In this document: one piece after another, positions 19,400-30,160 of the stretch | Layout: each line of letters opens with the position of its first letter | Numbering within the stretch: the stretch's first letter is position 1 | Assembly (NCBI GenBank): GCA_000470055.1 | Contig: HG326877.1 | Span: 1,377,661 to 1,441,660 of the forward strand | From: Campylobacter coli 76339 | GTDB lineage: Bacteria; Campylobacterota; Campylobacteria; Campylobacterales; Campylobacteraceae | DNA length: 64,000 nucleotides | Direction of reading: 5' to 3' | The notes under the pieces: model-generated | What the model was told of the DNA's origin: nothing | The model's database searches: none | What the model saw: the letters and a program-made list of their open reading frames with translations, nothing else | Program-made: the position numbers and the translations under genes

Positions 19400-21151
19400 T
19401 TGCGAAGTCATTACAACACAGACTTAAATTCTACCCACATAGGCGAAGTGGTTAAGCTTTGCGGTTGGGTTAATAGCTACCGAGATCATGGCGGCGTAAT
19501 TTTTATTGATTTAAGAGATCGCAGCGGTATCATCCAGCTTGTATGCGATCCAAATGATAGCAAAGAAGCTCATGAGATAGCTTCTCGCACAAGAAATGAA
19601 TTTGTTTTAATAGCTGAAGGAAAAATTCGTCCCCGAGGAGAAGGACTTACAAATCCTAAATTAAAAACCGGTGAAATTGAAGTAGTAGTAAGCAAGCTCA
19701 TTATCGAAAATGAAAGTGCTGTTCCTCCTTTTGGTATAGGTGATGAAAGCGTGAATGAAGAATTGCGTCTTAAATATCGCTTTTTAGACTTAAGAAATCC
19801 TAAGCTTTACGAAAATTTTGCACTACGCTCTAAAGCTTGTATAGCTGCTAGAAATTCTTTGGCAAATATGGGATTTTTAGAAGTTGAAACCCCTATCCTA
19901 ACCAAAGCTACTCCAGAAGGAGCAAGGGATTATCTTGTGCCATCACGCGTACATCAAGGAGAATTTTATGCTCTTCCTCAAAGTCCACAACTTTTCAAGC
20001 AACTTTTAATGTGTAGTGGCTTTGATCGTTATTTTCAAATCGCTAAATGTTTTAGAGATGAAGATTTAAGAGCAGATCGTCAGCCTGAATTTACACAAAT
20101 TGATGTTGAAATGAGTTTTTGCGAGCAAAAAGATGTGATTGCCACAGCTGAAACCTTTTTAAAAGATATTTTCAAAGCTTGCGGTAAAGAAATCCAAATT
20201 CCTTTTAGACAAATGCCTTATAAAGAAGCTATGGAAAACTATGGAAGCGATAAGCCTGATTTGCGTTTTGATTTGAAACTGATCGATGTTATAGATATCT
20301 TTGCAAAGTCAAATAATGAAATTTTTGCAAATATTGCCAAAGACAGCAAGAAAAATCGTGTTAAAGCTTTACGCGTTCCAAAGGGTGATACTATCTTTTC
20401 AAAAAGACAAATGCAAAGATTTGAAGAATTTGTACGCAAATTTGGAGCTCAAGGCTTAGCCTTTATACAAGTTAAAGAAGATGGTCTTAAAGGCCCTCTT
20501 TGCAAATTTTTCAATGAAGAGGATTTAAACGAGCTTACCAAGCGTTGTGAACTTGAAGTAGGCGATGTAGTGTTTTTTGGTGCAGGAGTTAAGAAAACTG
20601 TGCTTGATTATATGGGAAGATTTAGAATTTTCCTAGCTGGAGAACTTAATTTAATCAACCCTGATGCTTTAGAATTCTTATGGGTGGTTGATTTTCCTAT
20701 GTTTGAACAAAATGATGATGGAAGCTATTCTGCAATGCACCATCCTTTCACTATGCCAAAAAATATCGATGAGAACGATTTAGAAGAAATCTCATCAATT
20801 GCTTATGATGTTGTACTCAATGGCGTTGAACTGGGTGGCGGTAGTATAAGAATTCATAAAAATGATATCCAACAAAAAGTCTTTAAATTGCTCAATATCG
20901 ATGAAGAACAACAAAAAGAAAAATTTGGATTTTTACTCGATGCTCTTAGTTTTGGAGCTCCACCACACGGAGGTATTGCTATAGGTCTTGATAGACTTAT
21001 CATGCTAGTAACAGGGGCAAATAGTATAAGAGAAGTTATAGCATTCCCAAAAACTCAAAGAGCGCAATGTTTGATGACAGATGCTCCTTCAGCTGCTAGC
21101 AATGAAGCCATGAGAGAATTAGGAATCAAATTAAGGGAGAATGTAAAATGA
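19400..21151 (+). CDS. aspS: aspartyl-tRNA synthetase (probably non-discriminating, Asp/Asn)
   Basis: A 583-residue class IIb synthetase. It has an N-terminal OB-fold anticodon domain (about 1-110), class II motif 2 ([18 protein letters not shown]), a GAD insertion (about 280-410) and motif 3 ([12 protein letters not shown]). It charges tRNA-Asp. In epsilonproteobacteria, which generally lack AsnRS, the enzyme also charges tRNA-Asn for later amidation by GatCAB; that role is inferred from the lineage. It starts at TTG, eight bases after an AAGGA site. adk follows with an ATGA overlap. Confidence 0.95.
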   Translation: MRSHYNTDLNSTHIGEVVKLCGWVNSYRDHGGVIFIDLRDRSGIIQLVCDPNDSKEAHEIASRTRNEFVLIAEGKIRPRGEGLTNPKLKTGEIEVVVSKLIIENESAVPPFGIGDESVNEELRLKYRFLDLRNPKLYENFALRSKACIAARNSLANMGFLEVETPILTKATPEGARDYLVPSRVHQGEFYALPQSPQLFKQLLMCSGFDRYFQIAKCFRDEDLRADRQPEFTQIDVEMSFCEQKDVIATAETFLKDIFKACGKEIQIPFRQMPYKEAMENYGSDKPDLRFDLKLIDVIDIFAKSNNEIFANIAKDSKKNRVKALRVPKGDTIFSKRQMQRFEEFVRKFGAQGLAFIQVKEDGLKGPLCKFFNEEDLNELTKRCELEVGDVVFFGAGVKKTVLDYMGRFRIFLAGELNLINPDALEFLWVVDFPMFEQNDDGSYSAMHHPFTMPKNIDENDLEEISSIAYDVVLNGVELGGGSIRIHKNDIQQKVFKLLNIDEEQQKEKFGFLLDALSFGAPPHGGIAIGLDRLIMLVTGANSIREVIAFPKTQRAQCLMTDAPSAASNEAMRELGIKLRENVK

Positions 21152-21723
21152 AAGAATTGTTTTTAATTATAGGTGCACCAGGAAGTGGAAAAACTACAGA
21201 TGCTAGCTTAATCGCGAAGGCTGATGCAGATGTTACTCATTATTCTACAGGAGATCTTTTAAGAGCTGAAGTAGCAAGCGGAAGCGAACTTGGCAAAACT
21301 ATAGACGGGTTTATTTCTAAAGGTAATTTAGTCCCATTAGATGTAGTGGTAAATACCATAGTTTCAGCTTTAAAAACTGCTCCTACAAAAACTGTTATTA
21401 TTGATGGCTATCCAAGAAGTGTAGAGCAAATGGTAGAATTTGATAAAGTTTTAAGTGAGCAAAATGAAGTTTGCTTAAAAGGCGTAATCGAAGTAAGAGT
21501 TAGTGAAGAAGTAGCTAAAGATCGTGTTTTAGGAAGAAACCGTGGTGCAGATGATAACGAAGAAGTATTCTACAATAGAATGAAAGTATATACTGAACCA
21601 CTAGAAGAAATCATTTCTTTTTACCAAAAGAAAAAACTTCATTTCATCATCGATGGAGAACGCACTATCGAACCTATCGTTGCTGACATGAAAGAACTGA
21701 TTAAAAAAATTCAAAGTATATAA
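21148..21723 (+). CDS. adk: adenylate kinase (short-lid type)
   Basis: A 191-residue nucleotide monophosphate kinase that interconverts AMP, ADP and ATP. The P-loop is GAPGSGKTT (about 8-16), the AMP-binding segment is [17 protein letters not shown], and DGYPRS is the conserved substrate loop. The lid is the short form ([13 protein letters not shown]) without the zinc-type insertion, which explains the length below the 214 residues of E. coli. Overlaps the aspS stop by ATGA; ppa begins 10 bases downstream. Confidence 0.94.
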   Translation: MKELFLIIGAPGSGKTTDASLIAKADADVTHYSTGDLLRAEVASGSELGKTIDGFISKGNLVPLDVVVNTIVSALKTAPTKTVIIDGYPRSVEQMVEFDKVLSEQNEVCLKGVIEVRVSEEVAKDRVLGRNRGADDNEEVFYNRMKVYTEPLEEIISFYQKKKLHFIIDGERTIEPIVADMKELIKKIQSI

Positions 21724-21733
21724 GGATAAAAAA

Positions 21734-22252
21734 ATGGACTTAAGCAAAATCAAAATCGGAGATATTCCAAACAAAATCAATGCTGTAATTGAAATTCCAT
21801 ACGGCTCAAGCATTAAATACGAAATCGATAAAGATAGCGGTGCGATCATGGTAGATCGCGTTATGGCTAGTGCGATGTTTTATCCAGCAAATTATGGTTT
21901 TATCGCAAACACACTAGCTGATGATGGCGATCCTGTGGATATCTTAGTCTTAAACGAATACCCTATACAAGCAGGCGCAGTTATTCCATGTCGCTTAATC
22001 GGTGTTTTAATCATGGAAGATGAAAGCGGAATGGATGAAAAACTTCTTGCTGTGCCTAATTCTAAAATCGATGCAAGATATGACAATATCAAAACCTATA
22101 CTGATTTACCACAAGCAACTCTAAATAAAATCAAAAATTTCTTTGAAACTTATAAAATCTTAGAGCCTAACAAATGGGTAAAAGTGCAAGATTTCAAAGA
22201 TGAAAAAGCTGCTATTGAAATTTTAGAAAAAGCGATTAAAAACTACAAATAA
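21734..22252 (+). CDS. ppa: inorganic pyrophosphatase (family I)
   Basis: A 172-residue soluble family I PPase that hydrolyses pyrophosphate and so pulls biosynthetic reactions forward. The signature DDGDPVDILVL supplies the metal-binding aspartates. IEIPYGSSIKYEID and YPANYGFI are also conserved. Standard length. It sits after adk with an AAGGA ribosome site. A small hairpin separates it from msrA. Confidence 0.96.
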   Translation: MDLSKIKIGDIPNKINAVIEIPYGSSIKYEIDKDSGAIMVDRVMASAMFYPANYGFIANTLADDGDPVDILVLNEYPIQAGAVIPCRLIGVLIMEDESGMDEKLLAVPNSKIDARYDNIKTYTDLPQATLNKIKNFFETYKILEPNKWVKVQDFKDEKAAIEILEKAIKNYK

Positions 22253-22260
22253 ATTCTTTA

Positions 22261-22281
22261 TTTAGCCTTTTATAGGCTAAA
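22261..22281 (+). terminator. small hairpin between ppa and msrA
   Basis: TTTAGCC (22261-22267) pairs with GGCTAAA (22275-22281) across a seven-base loop, eight bases after the ppa stop. No T-run follows (TCCTTAAGG instead), so it may be a weak terminator or an mRNA processing or stability element. Confidence 0.35.
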
Positions 22282-22299
22282 TCCTTAAGGAAATTCTTT

Positions 22300-22800
22300 A
22301 TGAAAAATATCATTTTGGGTGGTGGATGTTTTTGGTGCGTAGAAGCTGCTTTTGAAAATTGCGAAGGCATTGTGCATACTGAAGTAGGCTACACGGGCGG
22401 AAAGAATAATCCTAGCTATGAAAGTGTTTGCAATGGCGATGGCAATATAGAAGTAGTTAAAATTGTTTATAATGAAGCCAAAATTTCCTTAGAACAAATC
22501 TTAAGCTTATTTTTTAAAATTCATGATCCAACTAGCTTTGACAAGCAGGGAGCTGATATAGGAATTCAATATCGTTCGGCGGTTTTCTATGAAAACCAAA
22601 ATGATAAAAACGCTATAGAAGATTTTATAAAAAAAGAAAAAGTCAATTTCCAACTTCCTATTATCACACAAATTTACAAACTTCAAAAATATTACAAAGC
22701 AGAAGATTATCATCAACATTATTTTATACAAAATCCTAACCAAAGCTATTGTCGTTTTGTTATAGCACCTAAGCTAGAAAAAATCAAAAATTACGAGTGA
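22300..22800 (+). CDS. msrA: peptide methionine sulfoxide reductase MsrA
   Basis: A 166-residue enzyme that repairs S-methionine sulfoxide in oxidised proteins. The catalytic block [12 protein letters not shown] (8-19) contains the active cysteine, and [17 protein letters not shown] and YRSAVFYEN complete the family signature. The C-terminal resolving region is NQSYCRFV. Standard cytoplasmic length. Own AAGGAAA ribosome site. Last gene of the aspS run; the next gene is convergent. Confidence 0.95.
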   Translation: MKNIILGGGCFWCVEAAFENCEGIVHTEVGYTGGKNNPSYESVCNGDGNIEVVKIVYNEAKISLEQILSLFFKIHDPTSFDKQGADIGIQYRSAVFYENQNDKNAIEDFIKKEKVNFQLPIITQIYKLQKYYKAEDYHQHYFIQNPNQSYCRFVIAPKLEKIKNYE

Positions 22801-22855
22801 AATTATCTTTTTAAGTTTTAAAAATTTTATTTTTTATTCACAGGCTTTTCACGAT

Positions 22856-22876
22856 GTGATTTTCTTCTCAAATCAC
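22856..22876. terminator. hairpin in the msrA / RNA methyltransferase convergent gap
   Basis: GTGATTT (22856-22862) pairs with AAATCAC (22870-22876). The 179-base gap is otherwise very AT-rich with three copies of TTTAAGTTTT and long T-runs on the plus strand. No coding signal is visible. It probably ends transcription from one or both sides. Confidence 0.35.
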
Positions 22877-22979
22877 CTAAAAATAGGACTTTAAGTTTTA
22901 ATTTCTCTAAAAAAATATTTATTGTTTTTTAAGTTTTTTTGTGAATTTGTTTGAGGATGTGAATAATTTCAATATATAA

Positions 22980-23855
22980 TCAATTTTTCCTTAATTTAGC
23001 GATAAAAAATCCATCATATTCTTCACAAGGCAAAATGCGTTTACATTTAGAAATCGCTTCAAATTCACTACTTTGTCCATTTTTTGCCAAAGCATTTTCT
23101 AAATTTATATCCAAAAGTTCTATATCAAAATCACTTCTTAAAGCATTTTCTATCACTTCTTCATTTTCCTCTTTGGTAAAAGTGCAAGTACTATAAACAA
23201 GCTCTCCGCCTACTTTCAAAGCCTTGAGTGCAGAATGTAAAAGTTTTTTTTGAAGTTTGGCTATATTTTTAATCTCTTTGGAGCTTTTTTCCAACTCTAA
23301 ACCCATTTTTGCTAAAGTAGAACAAGGCGCATCAAGTAAAATTTTATCAAATTTTAAAGGACATAAATTTCCTATATTTTTACCATCTTTCATAAAAACT
23401 CGAGCTTTTACTCCATAATTTTTCAAATTCTTTTGCAAGGTAAAAAACCTATCTTTACTTGCTTCATTGCAAGCTAGATAGCCTTCATTTTGCATAAAAT
23501 TAGCAAGATTGATACTTTTTCCACCAGGTGCTGCACACATATCTAAAACGCTTTGCCCTGCTTTTACATCCAAATTTAAAGCGCACAAATAAGACGCATA
23601 ATTTTGTATATAAAATTTAAATTCATTAAAAGCTTGCATAGAACTCAAAACACTTTTATCACAAGCCTTAAAAAGATAGCAGTACTCGTTAAGCTTTTCA
23701 TACTCTAAATTCAAATCTTGAAATTCTCTTTCAAGTGTTAAATTATCGCATTTTAAGCGATTTATAAAACAGCATATTTTCTTAGGCAATTTAAAAGAAT
23801 TTTTAAGATTTTCAAGTTCTTTATCATTATAAATACTGGCTAGATTATATTCCAA
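22980..23855 (-). CDS. NOL1/NOP2/Sun (RsmB/F-like) RNA m5C methyltransferase
   Basis: A 291-residue SAM-dependent methyltransferase. The SAM loop is [16 protein letters not shown]. The two family cysteines lie in [12 protein letters not shown] and [17 protein letters not shown]. The N-terminal part is short compared with E. coli RsmB (429 residues) and lacks the NusB-like domain. It most likely makes 5-methylcytosine in rRNA, but whether the target is the RsmB or RsmF site cannot be read from sequence. Overlaps ruvX by 11 bases. Confidence 0.85.
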   Translation of the reverse strand: MEYNLASIYNDKELENLKNSFKLPKKICCFINRLKCDNLTLEREFQDLNLEYEKLNEYCYLFKACDKSVLSSMQAFNEFKFYIQNYASYLCALNLDVKAGQSVLDMCAAPGGKSINLANFMQNEGYLACNEASKDRFFTLQKNLKNYGVKARVFMKDGKNIGNLCPLKFDKILLDAPCSTLAKMGLELEKSSKEIKNIAKLQKKLLHSALKALKVGGELVYSTCTFTKEENEEVIENALRSDFDIELLDINLENALAKNGQSSEFEAISKCKRILPCEEYDGFFIAKLRKN

Positions 23856-24225
23856 AATAATCCTTTATCATAATTAAAGCTGCTAAAGAATCTAGTTTGG
23901 CATCTTTTTTGCGTGTATTAGCCACACCGTACCCTAAAGCTTCTTTGCTTGTTCCGCTTTCATCTACAAAGCGAATTTCTTTATCGAATTCAAGCAAAGA
24001 TACAAAATGCTTAATGCGTCTTGTCATTTCTTCTTCGCTTGATCCTCCTTTGGGAATACCTACGATTAACAAAGAAATATCATGAATTTGGAGTAAATTT
24101 TTAACCTCATTTGCAGCTTGATTGCGATTTTTTCTGATTATACCCTCTAAAGGAATGGCGATTTTATCTATACAAAGCGCCACGCCTATACGCTTTAAAC
24201 CCACATCTAAAGCCAAAGCTTTCAT
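23845..24225 (-). CDS. ruvX: YqgF/RuvX-type RNase H-fold protein
   Basis: A 126-residue protein with the RuvC-like fold of the YqgF family: [14 protein letters not shown] (4-17) holds the first acidic residue, [12 protein letters not shown] the second region, and [11 protein letters not shown] and DSLAALIMI the remaining ones. YqgF proteins process 16S rRNA 5' ends and are also annotated as putative Holliday junction resolvases. It overlaps dprA by ATGA on one side and the methyltransferase on the other. Confidence 0.88.
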   Translation of the reverse strand: MKALALDVGLKRIGVALCIDKIAIPLEGIIRKNRNQAANEVKNLLQIHDISLLIVGIPKGGSSEEEMTRRIKHFVSLLEFDKEIRFVDESGTSKEALGYGVANTRKKDAKLDSLAALIMIKDYFGI

Positions 24226-24992
24226 ATCAAAACCCTTATAAAAAGACCTTCTATAGAAATTTTTCCTTCAAGCTCGTACTCATAGACTTTTTCTCCATAA
24301 ATTTGAGTTGCCTCATCCACGCTTACACCCTGTCTACAAAAGTCCAAAAATTCATCCTTTTCTTCTTCTACAATACCAAAACAACTTGCAAATTCTTTAA
24401 AATCTAAAAGTAAATTTGCACTTCTTTCTTGCAAAAGTAAATTTGTCCCATCGCTTTCATTCTTGCGTTGGGGTAAAACATATAAAGGTTTATTAAGCTC
24501 CAAAGCAAGTCTTGCGCTTTGCATGGAGCCACTTTGCAAATCCGCTTGTGCAACAACAACGGCTTCACTCAAAGCTACAATCAGTCTATTTCTAAGTAAA
24601 AAATCATAAGGTTTAGGCTTATAGCGGAATTCGTTTTCGCTTAAAGCCAAAGCATTTTCATAAATTTGTTTTATGATTTTTTCGTTACTTCGAGGATAAA
24701 TTTCATCAAGACCGTTAGCAAAAACCCCTATGGTGCTTGGCATAGCCGCCATACTTGCACTGATATCAACGCCCAAAGCACCTCCACTTACGACACTTAT
24801 CTTTGAATTCTTAAGTAAATTTGAAAGTTCAAAAACACAATTTTTAGTATAAGTACTCATACGCCTAGAGCCTATGATGGCTATCTTTCTTTGTTCTAAG
24901 AGTTTTAAATTTCCTTTATAATAAAGCTTTTTAGGAGGATTTTTCAACTCTTTAAAAAGCTCTAGATAAGCACTTGGAAGTTCATTTTGCAT
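24222..24992 (-). CDS. dprA: DNA processing protein DprA
   Basis: A protein of about 256 residues that binds incoming single-stranded DNA and loads RecA during natural transformation. The Rossmann-like core has [45 protein letters not shown] and the [11 protein letters not shown] block, all family hallmarks. Some DprA proteins carry an N-terminal SAM domain; it is absent here, and the C-terminal winged helix appears reduced. I chose the ATG at 24992, with an AAGTGAG ribosome-site-like sequence five bases upstream. A GTG at 25001 adds three codons. Confidence 0.9.
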   Translation of the reverse strand: MQNELPSAYLELFKELKNPPKKLYYKGNLKLLEQRKIAIIGSRRMSTYTKNCVFELSNLLKNSKISVVSGGALGVDISASMAAMPSTIGVFANGLDEIYPRSNEKIIKQIYENALALSENEFRYKPKPYDFLLRNRLIVALSEAVVVAQADLQSGSMQSARLALELNKPLYVLPQRKNESDGTNLLLQERSANLLLDFKEFASCFGIVEEEKDEFLDFCRQGVSVDEATQIYGEKVYEYELEGKISIEGLFIRVLI

Positions 24993-26043
24993 AAATCTCA
25001 CTTAAATATACTAATTCAACACTTTCAAGCAAATCTTTACTTTGTTCTAAGGCTTTAAAGGTATTTTTTCTAGGATGTCCTATGGCTATCGCAAAACCTT
25101 TTTTCTTGGCAAGTTTTACTGCATCCATAAGTTGTTTTTTAATATAAGCAACATCGTCTTGATTGTCTAAAAACACATCCCTTTGTATATAAATTTGCCC
25201 CAAGGCTTTGGCTACCTTAGGTGCTTTAGAACTTGCTATGGTTTTAGAATCCACAAAAATCAATCCTTCTTTTTCAAAAGCTTTATAAAGCTTCTTCATT
25301 GCTTCTTCATTGCTTGTAAATAAACTTCCTGTATGATTGTTGATAAATTTTAAATCTTTAAAATCTTTTTTAATTTGTTTTATTTTTTTAAAAATACGCT
25401 CTTGGGTATCATTTGGATTTAAAGTATCAAGCTCAGGTTTAGCATAATTAATCGCCGCCAAAGGCAAATGCACCATATAAAAATCAAATTTTAAAGCAAG
25501 TTTTGGGGTATCGATATGATTTTTATCAGATGGAAAAAAAGAGGGATTTACTTTGAGATTTAAAGCTTGTAAAGCCTTGACTTGACTTATATTTGCCATA
25601 TCATCTATGATGATAGCAAGACGAGCTTGTTTGATTTTGCTTGAATTGGTATCTTTTATAAGATTTTCTTCCTTGCTTAGATTTTGTTCTGCCACAAGGC
25701 TTAAATTTTCATCCATTTTGCTTAAATTTTCTTCTACGCTAGTGCTTAAATTTAAATCTTTTATTGTCTGTTCTAAAATGCTTAGATTATTTTCTTGTAA
25801 ATGTTTAAATTCTGATTTTTCATCTTTATAAGGAATTTCTTTAAAAATATCTGAATGATTTTCGTTGCTTGTAATTTCTTGTTTAGGCTCTAATGTTGCA
25901 TTTTTACTAGAATTTTGAGTAAAGCTGATTGCTTTTTGAGAATCTTGATATTGAATCAAAATTCCCAAAAATAAAATCACGCATATTAAAAAAAGTATAG
26001 CGATAATCAAATAACGCTTGATTTGAATCAGTTTTTTTGACAA
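24982..26043 (-). CDS. divergent polysaccharide deacetylase (YibQ-like), heavily sequon-bearing
   Basis: A 353-residue periplasmic protein anchored by one N-terminal span (about 11-31). Residues 138-353 are a divergent polysaccharide deacetylase fold of the YibQ/DUF610 type (ARLAIIIDDMANISQ, FYMVHLPLAA, INNHTGSLFTS, IGHPRKNT). The linker between them (about 40-137) is hydrophilic and contains six D/E-x-N-x-S/T sequons at N86, N98, N106, N113, N121 and N133. Substrate is unknown. It starts with TTG two bases after the ilvC stop and overlaps dprA. Equivalent to Cj0633 by order. Confidence 0.8.
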   Translation of the reverse strand: MSKKLIQIKRYLIIAILFLICVILFLGILIQYQDSQKAISFTQNSSKNATLEPKQEITSNENHSDIFKEIPYKDEKSEFKHLQENNLSILEQTIKDLNLSTSVEENLSKMDENLSLVAEQNLSKEENLIKDTNSSKIKQARLAIIIDDMANISQVKALQALNLKVNPSFFPSDKNHIDTPKLALKFDFYMVHLPLAAINYAKPELDTLNPNDTQERIFKKIKQIKKDFKDLKFINNHTGSLFTSNEEAMKKLYKAFEKEGLIFVDSKTIASSKAPKVAKALGQIYIQRDVFLDNQDDVAYIKKQLMDAVKLAKKKGFAIAIGHPRKNTFKALEQSKDLLESVELVYLSEIYAK

Positions 26044-26045
26044 TT

Positions 26046-27080
<1,035 letters not shown>

Positions 27081-27105
27081 TTATAAATTCAAATTAAAAG
27101 AGCTT

Positions 27106-27111
27106 ATTATA
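27106..27111 (-). promoter_or_regulatory. -10 box of the ilvC promoter
   Basis: The minus strand reads GATATAATAAGC, a consensus TATAAT 38 bases before the ilvC ATG. An AAAGGAG ribosome site follows close to the start codon. Confidence 0.5.
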
Positions 27112-27190
27112 TCAATAAAGTTTTAAATTTCATATTGTTTTTATAAACTTTATGCAAGAATTCTCAAGAAAATTTACATAAAGTAAAACA

Positions 27191-29125
27191 GTGAAAGAAT
27201 TTTTAAATAATCTTAATTACGGTATAAATGCTCACGAAGTAAATAATGAATTTAAACAAATTCTAAGAGAACTTCTGGCAAATAACATCATCAAAGAACA
27301 CAAAAATAGATATTATCTTAATAACGGCTATGTTTTTGGAACCCTTGATATTTCGAGCAAGGGCACAGGATTTTTACAATGTTTTGATGAGAGTTTTAAA
27401 AAAGATTTGCTTATAGAAAATAAAAATTTAAAAGGAGCAAATTACAAAGATATCGTTGCTGCTAAATTACTTCCCTTAAAGAAAAAACGCCCTAGTGCTA
27501 AAGTGGTTTTGGTTTTAAAAAGAGCCAATGAAACCTCACTTGTCATCACCAAAAGATACGGCGAAGCAGTTCTTGGGATGAATATTAAAACAGGATTAAG
27601 CACTGCCCTAAAAGCCTCGCAAAAATCCCTAAAAGCACTACCCTTAGGGACAATTTTAAAAATAGAAAATCAAGATAACAACATCATAGAAGTTTTAGGG
27701 CATATCGATGATGAAAGTATAGATGAAAAAATTTCTCTTGCACTTTTTAACAAAAACAGTGAATTTAGCGATGCTTGTATCAAAGAAGCTTTAGCCAATG
27801 GAGATAGCGTTGATGCAAGCATGTATGAAAATCGCTTAGATCTAAGAGCTTTGCCTTTTTGCACTATAGATCCTGTGCATGCAAAAGATTTTGATGATGC
27901 AATTTATTTTGATACAGAAAAACGCGAACTCTATGTCGCAATCGCCGATGTAAGCGAGTATGTTTATGCTTATAGCGCTATCGATAAAGAGGCTAGAAGT
28001 CGTGGATTTTCTATATATTTTCCACATATTGCCATACCTATGTTGCCTCGCCCTTTGAGTGAAAACATCTGTTCTTTAAAGCCTCATTTAGATCGCTTGG
28101 CGTATTGTTTTAAAATCACACTTGATTTAGACTGCAAAGTCGTAAAAGAAGAACTTTTTGAAACTATCATCAACTCAAAACGCCGTTTTAATTATGATGA
28201 AGTGGATGAAATTCTGATTCAAAAGCCAGACTTAAAAGAACTTTCTTGGCTTTATAAGCTTTTTGAAATCACAAAAACTTTACGCAAAAATCGCCTTAAA
28301 AACGCCTTTGAATTCCGCACCGAAGAACTAAGGATGAATTTGGATGAAAATTTAAGTCTTCAAAGTACGATTTTTGAAAAAGACACACCTTCGCATAATT
28401 TAATCGAAGATTGTATGCTTTTAGCCAACAAAGCCGCCGCAAAACTCATCGATGTAGGTGTTTTTAGAAATCACTCCAGTGCGGATATGAAAAAGATAGA
28501 TAGACTTTTAAATGAGCTTTTAGAGCTTGGAATCGATGTAAAACTAAAACCTAACCTGCCTGAACTTATACGCGATATACAAGCTTTAGCTGACGAGCTT
28601 GGCTTAAGAGCAGAAGTGGATAAACTCATCATTAAAGCTCAAAAAAAGGCGGAGTATTCTAGCGAAAACGGGGGGCATTTTGGCTTAGGTTTTGATAAAT
28701 ACTCACATTTTACAAGTCCTATACGCAGGTATTCTGATCTTATCTTGCATAGACTTTTAAAAGCTAAACAAAAAAAAGATGAAAAACTTTTTAATTACCT
28801 ACTTTTAAATATACAAAGCACTTGCGAAAACCTTAGCGTGCTTGAAAGAGAGGCTGATAAAGTCGCTTATGATTTTATGGATAGGAAATTTGCAAGATGG
28901 GCAGCTAAAAATATAGGTAAAAAATTTAAAGCCCTAGTAGTGCAAAATGATGGAATTTGCATAGCAAAACTTGATGATGAGATCAAAGGAGCTGATATCA
29001 TACTTTATGATACGCGGGTAAATTTACTAGAAAGCGTAGAAGTGCAAATTTTAGAAGCTGACATCATCATGGCAAAAATTTATGCAAAAATCACCCAAAG
29101 ACTTAGAAAGGAAAGTAATGTATAG
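27191..29125 (+). CDS. rnr: ribonuclease R
   Basis: A 644-residue 3'-5' exoribonuclease of the RNB family, smaller than E. coli RNase R (813). It has N-terminal cold-shock-like segments (about 45-190), an RNB catalytic domain with FCTIDPVHAKDFDDAIYF, VAIADVSEYV and GFSIYFPHIAIPMLP, and a C-terminal S1-like part (about 570-644). The YSSENGGHFGLGF and FTSPIRRYSDLILHR blocks are typical. It starts with GTG. It degrades structured RNA and takes part in rRNA quality control. holA starts within its last eight bases. Confidence 0.93.
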   Translation: MKEFLNNLNYGINAHEVNNEFKQILRELLANNIIKEHKNRYYLNNGYVFGTLDISSKGTGFLQCFDESFKKDLLIENKNLKGANYKDIVAAKLLPLKKKRPSAKVVLVLKRANETSLVITKRYGEAVLGMNIKTGLSTALKASQKSLKALPLGTILKIENQDNNIIEVLGHIDDESIDEKISLALFNKNSEFSDACIKEALANGDSVDASMYENRLDLRALPFCTIDPVHAKDFDDAIYFDTEKRELYVAIADVSEYVYAYSAIDKEARSRGFSIYFPHIAIPMLPRPLSENICSLKPHLDRLAYCFKITLDLDCKVVKEELFETIINSKRRFNYDEVDEILIQKPDLKELSWLYKLFEITKTLRKNRLKNAFEFRTEELRMNLDENLSLQSTIFEKDTPSHNLIEDCMLLANKAAAKLIDVGVFRNHSSADMKKIDRLLNELLELGIDVKLKPNLPELIRDIQALADELGLRAEVDKLIIKAQKKAEYSSENGGHFGLGFDKYSHFTSPIRRYSDLILHRLLKAKQKKDEKLFNYLLLNIQSTCENLSVLEREADKVAYDFMDRKFARWAAKNIGKKFKALVVQNDGICIAKLDDEIKGADIILYDTRVNLLESVEVQILEADIIMAKIYAKITQRLRKESNV

Positions 29126-30083
29126 AAAAGAACTTCAAAATTTACTTTCCAAAAATCAAATTGATAATTTTTTCTTTCTTTATGGAGCTGATAATTTTCA
29201 AAGTGAGCTTTATGCTGATTTTATCAAAGAAAAATACCAAGCGGATGAAATTTTAAAATTATTTTTTGAAGAATACAGCTTTACTCGTGCAAGTGATTTT
29301 CTAAGCGGAGGTTCGCTTTTTAGTGAAAAAAAACTTTTAGAAATCAAAACTTCTAAAAAAATTCCTACAAAAGAACTTAAAGTTTTAGTTGAGCTTTGCA
29401 AAAACAATAAGGACAATTTCTTGCTTTTAGAACTTTACGATGAAAGCTCTAAGCAAAGCGATATAGAAAAAATCTTTTCTCCTAATTTTGTGCGTTTTTT
29501 CAAAGCCAATAACGCAAGAGAAGGGATAGAGCTTTTAAGCATAAAAGCAAAACAACTCCATATAGAAATCACTCAAAATGCTTTATTTACCCTTTTTACA
29601 AGCTTTGATGAGAATTTGTATCTTGCTGCTAGCGAGCTTAATAAATTCAGCGGCTTAAGAGTAGACGAAAAAATCATAGAGCAGTATTGTTATAGTTTAA
29701 ACATAGGAAGTTTTGAAAGCTTCTTTGAAAAAATTTTAAAAAGAGCTGATTTTAAAAATGAGCTTGAGAAGATTTTAGACAATTTTAATGAAATCGCACT
29801 GATCAACTCTTTAAATTCTGCCTTTTACCGCCTTTTTAAGATCGCTCTTTATGCTAAAATTTATGGGAAGGTGGATTTTAAAGAACTCTTAGGCTATACT
29901 CCCCCGCCTCAAGTAGCACAAAATTTAAACGAACAAGCTTTCAGTCTAAAAATCAAACACTATAAAGAAATTTTCAACCTTTTACTTAAAAGTGAATATG
30001 AGCTTAAAACCAATTCCAAACTCGCTAAAAAAGAATTTCTAATCGCCACTTTGCTAAAGCTTGCAAGGATTATAAAGAGCTAA
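29118..30083 (+). CDS. holA: DNA polymerase III delta subunit
   Basis: A 321-residue clamp-loader subunit that opens the beta sliding clamp. The fold is diverged, as usual in epsilonproteobacteria: FFLYGADNFQSELYADFI at the start, a FLSGGSLFSEKKLLEI middle region, and a helical C-terminal third. I chose the ATG at 29118 because GGAAAG lies just before it and it overlaps rnr by eight bases. An upstream in-frame ATG at 29082 lies deep in rnr without a ribosome site. Equivalent to Cj0630c by order. Confidence 0.85.
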   Translation: MYRKELQNLLSKNQIDNFFFLYGADNFQSELYADFIKEKYQADEILKLFFEEYSFTRASDFLSGGSLFSEKKLLEIKTSKKIPTKELKVLVELCKNNKDNFLLLELYDESSKQSDIEKIFSPNFVRFFKANNAREGIELLSIKAKQLHIEITQNALFTLFTSFDENLYLAASELNKFSGLRVDEKIIEQYCYSLNIGSFESFFEKILKRADFKNELEKILDNFNEIALINSLNSAFYRLFKIALYAKIYGKVDFKELLGYTPPPQVAQNLNEQAFSLKIKHYKEIFNLLLKSEYELKTNSKLAKKEFLIATLLKLARIIKS

Positions 30084-30120
30084 GAAAGAATAATATCTTT
30101 TATTAGAAACTAAAAAACAT

Positions 30121-30129
30121 TGCTATAAT
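30121..30129 (+). promoter_or_regulatory. extended -10 promoter of the solitary nuclease gene
   Basis: TGCTATAAT matches a TGn-extended -10 box, 32 bases before the ATG. An AAAAGGAG ribosome site follows at about 30149-30156. The gene therefore has its own transcription start separate from rnr-holA. Confidence 0.6.
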
Positions 30130-30160
30130 ATTAAGATGTAAAAAAATAAAAGGAGTAAAA

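Noticed and set aside
22801-22979. Possible small gene in the msrA convergent gap
   Set aside because: No start codon with ribosome site and only AT-rich repeats; a hairpin fits a terminator.
29082-29117. Upstream in-frame ATG for holA
   Set aside because: It lies inside rnr without a ribosome site; the ATG at 29118 has GGAAAG just before it.
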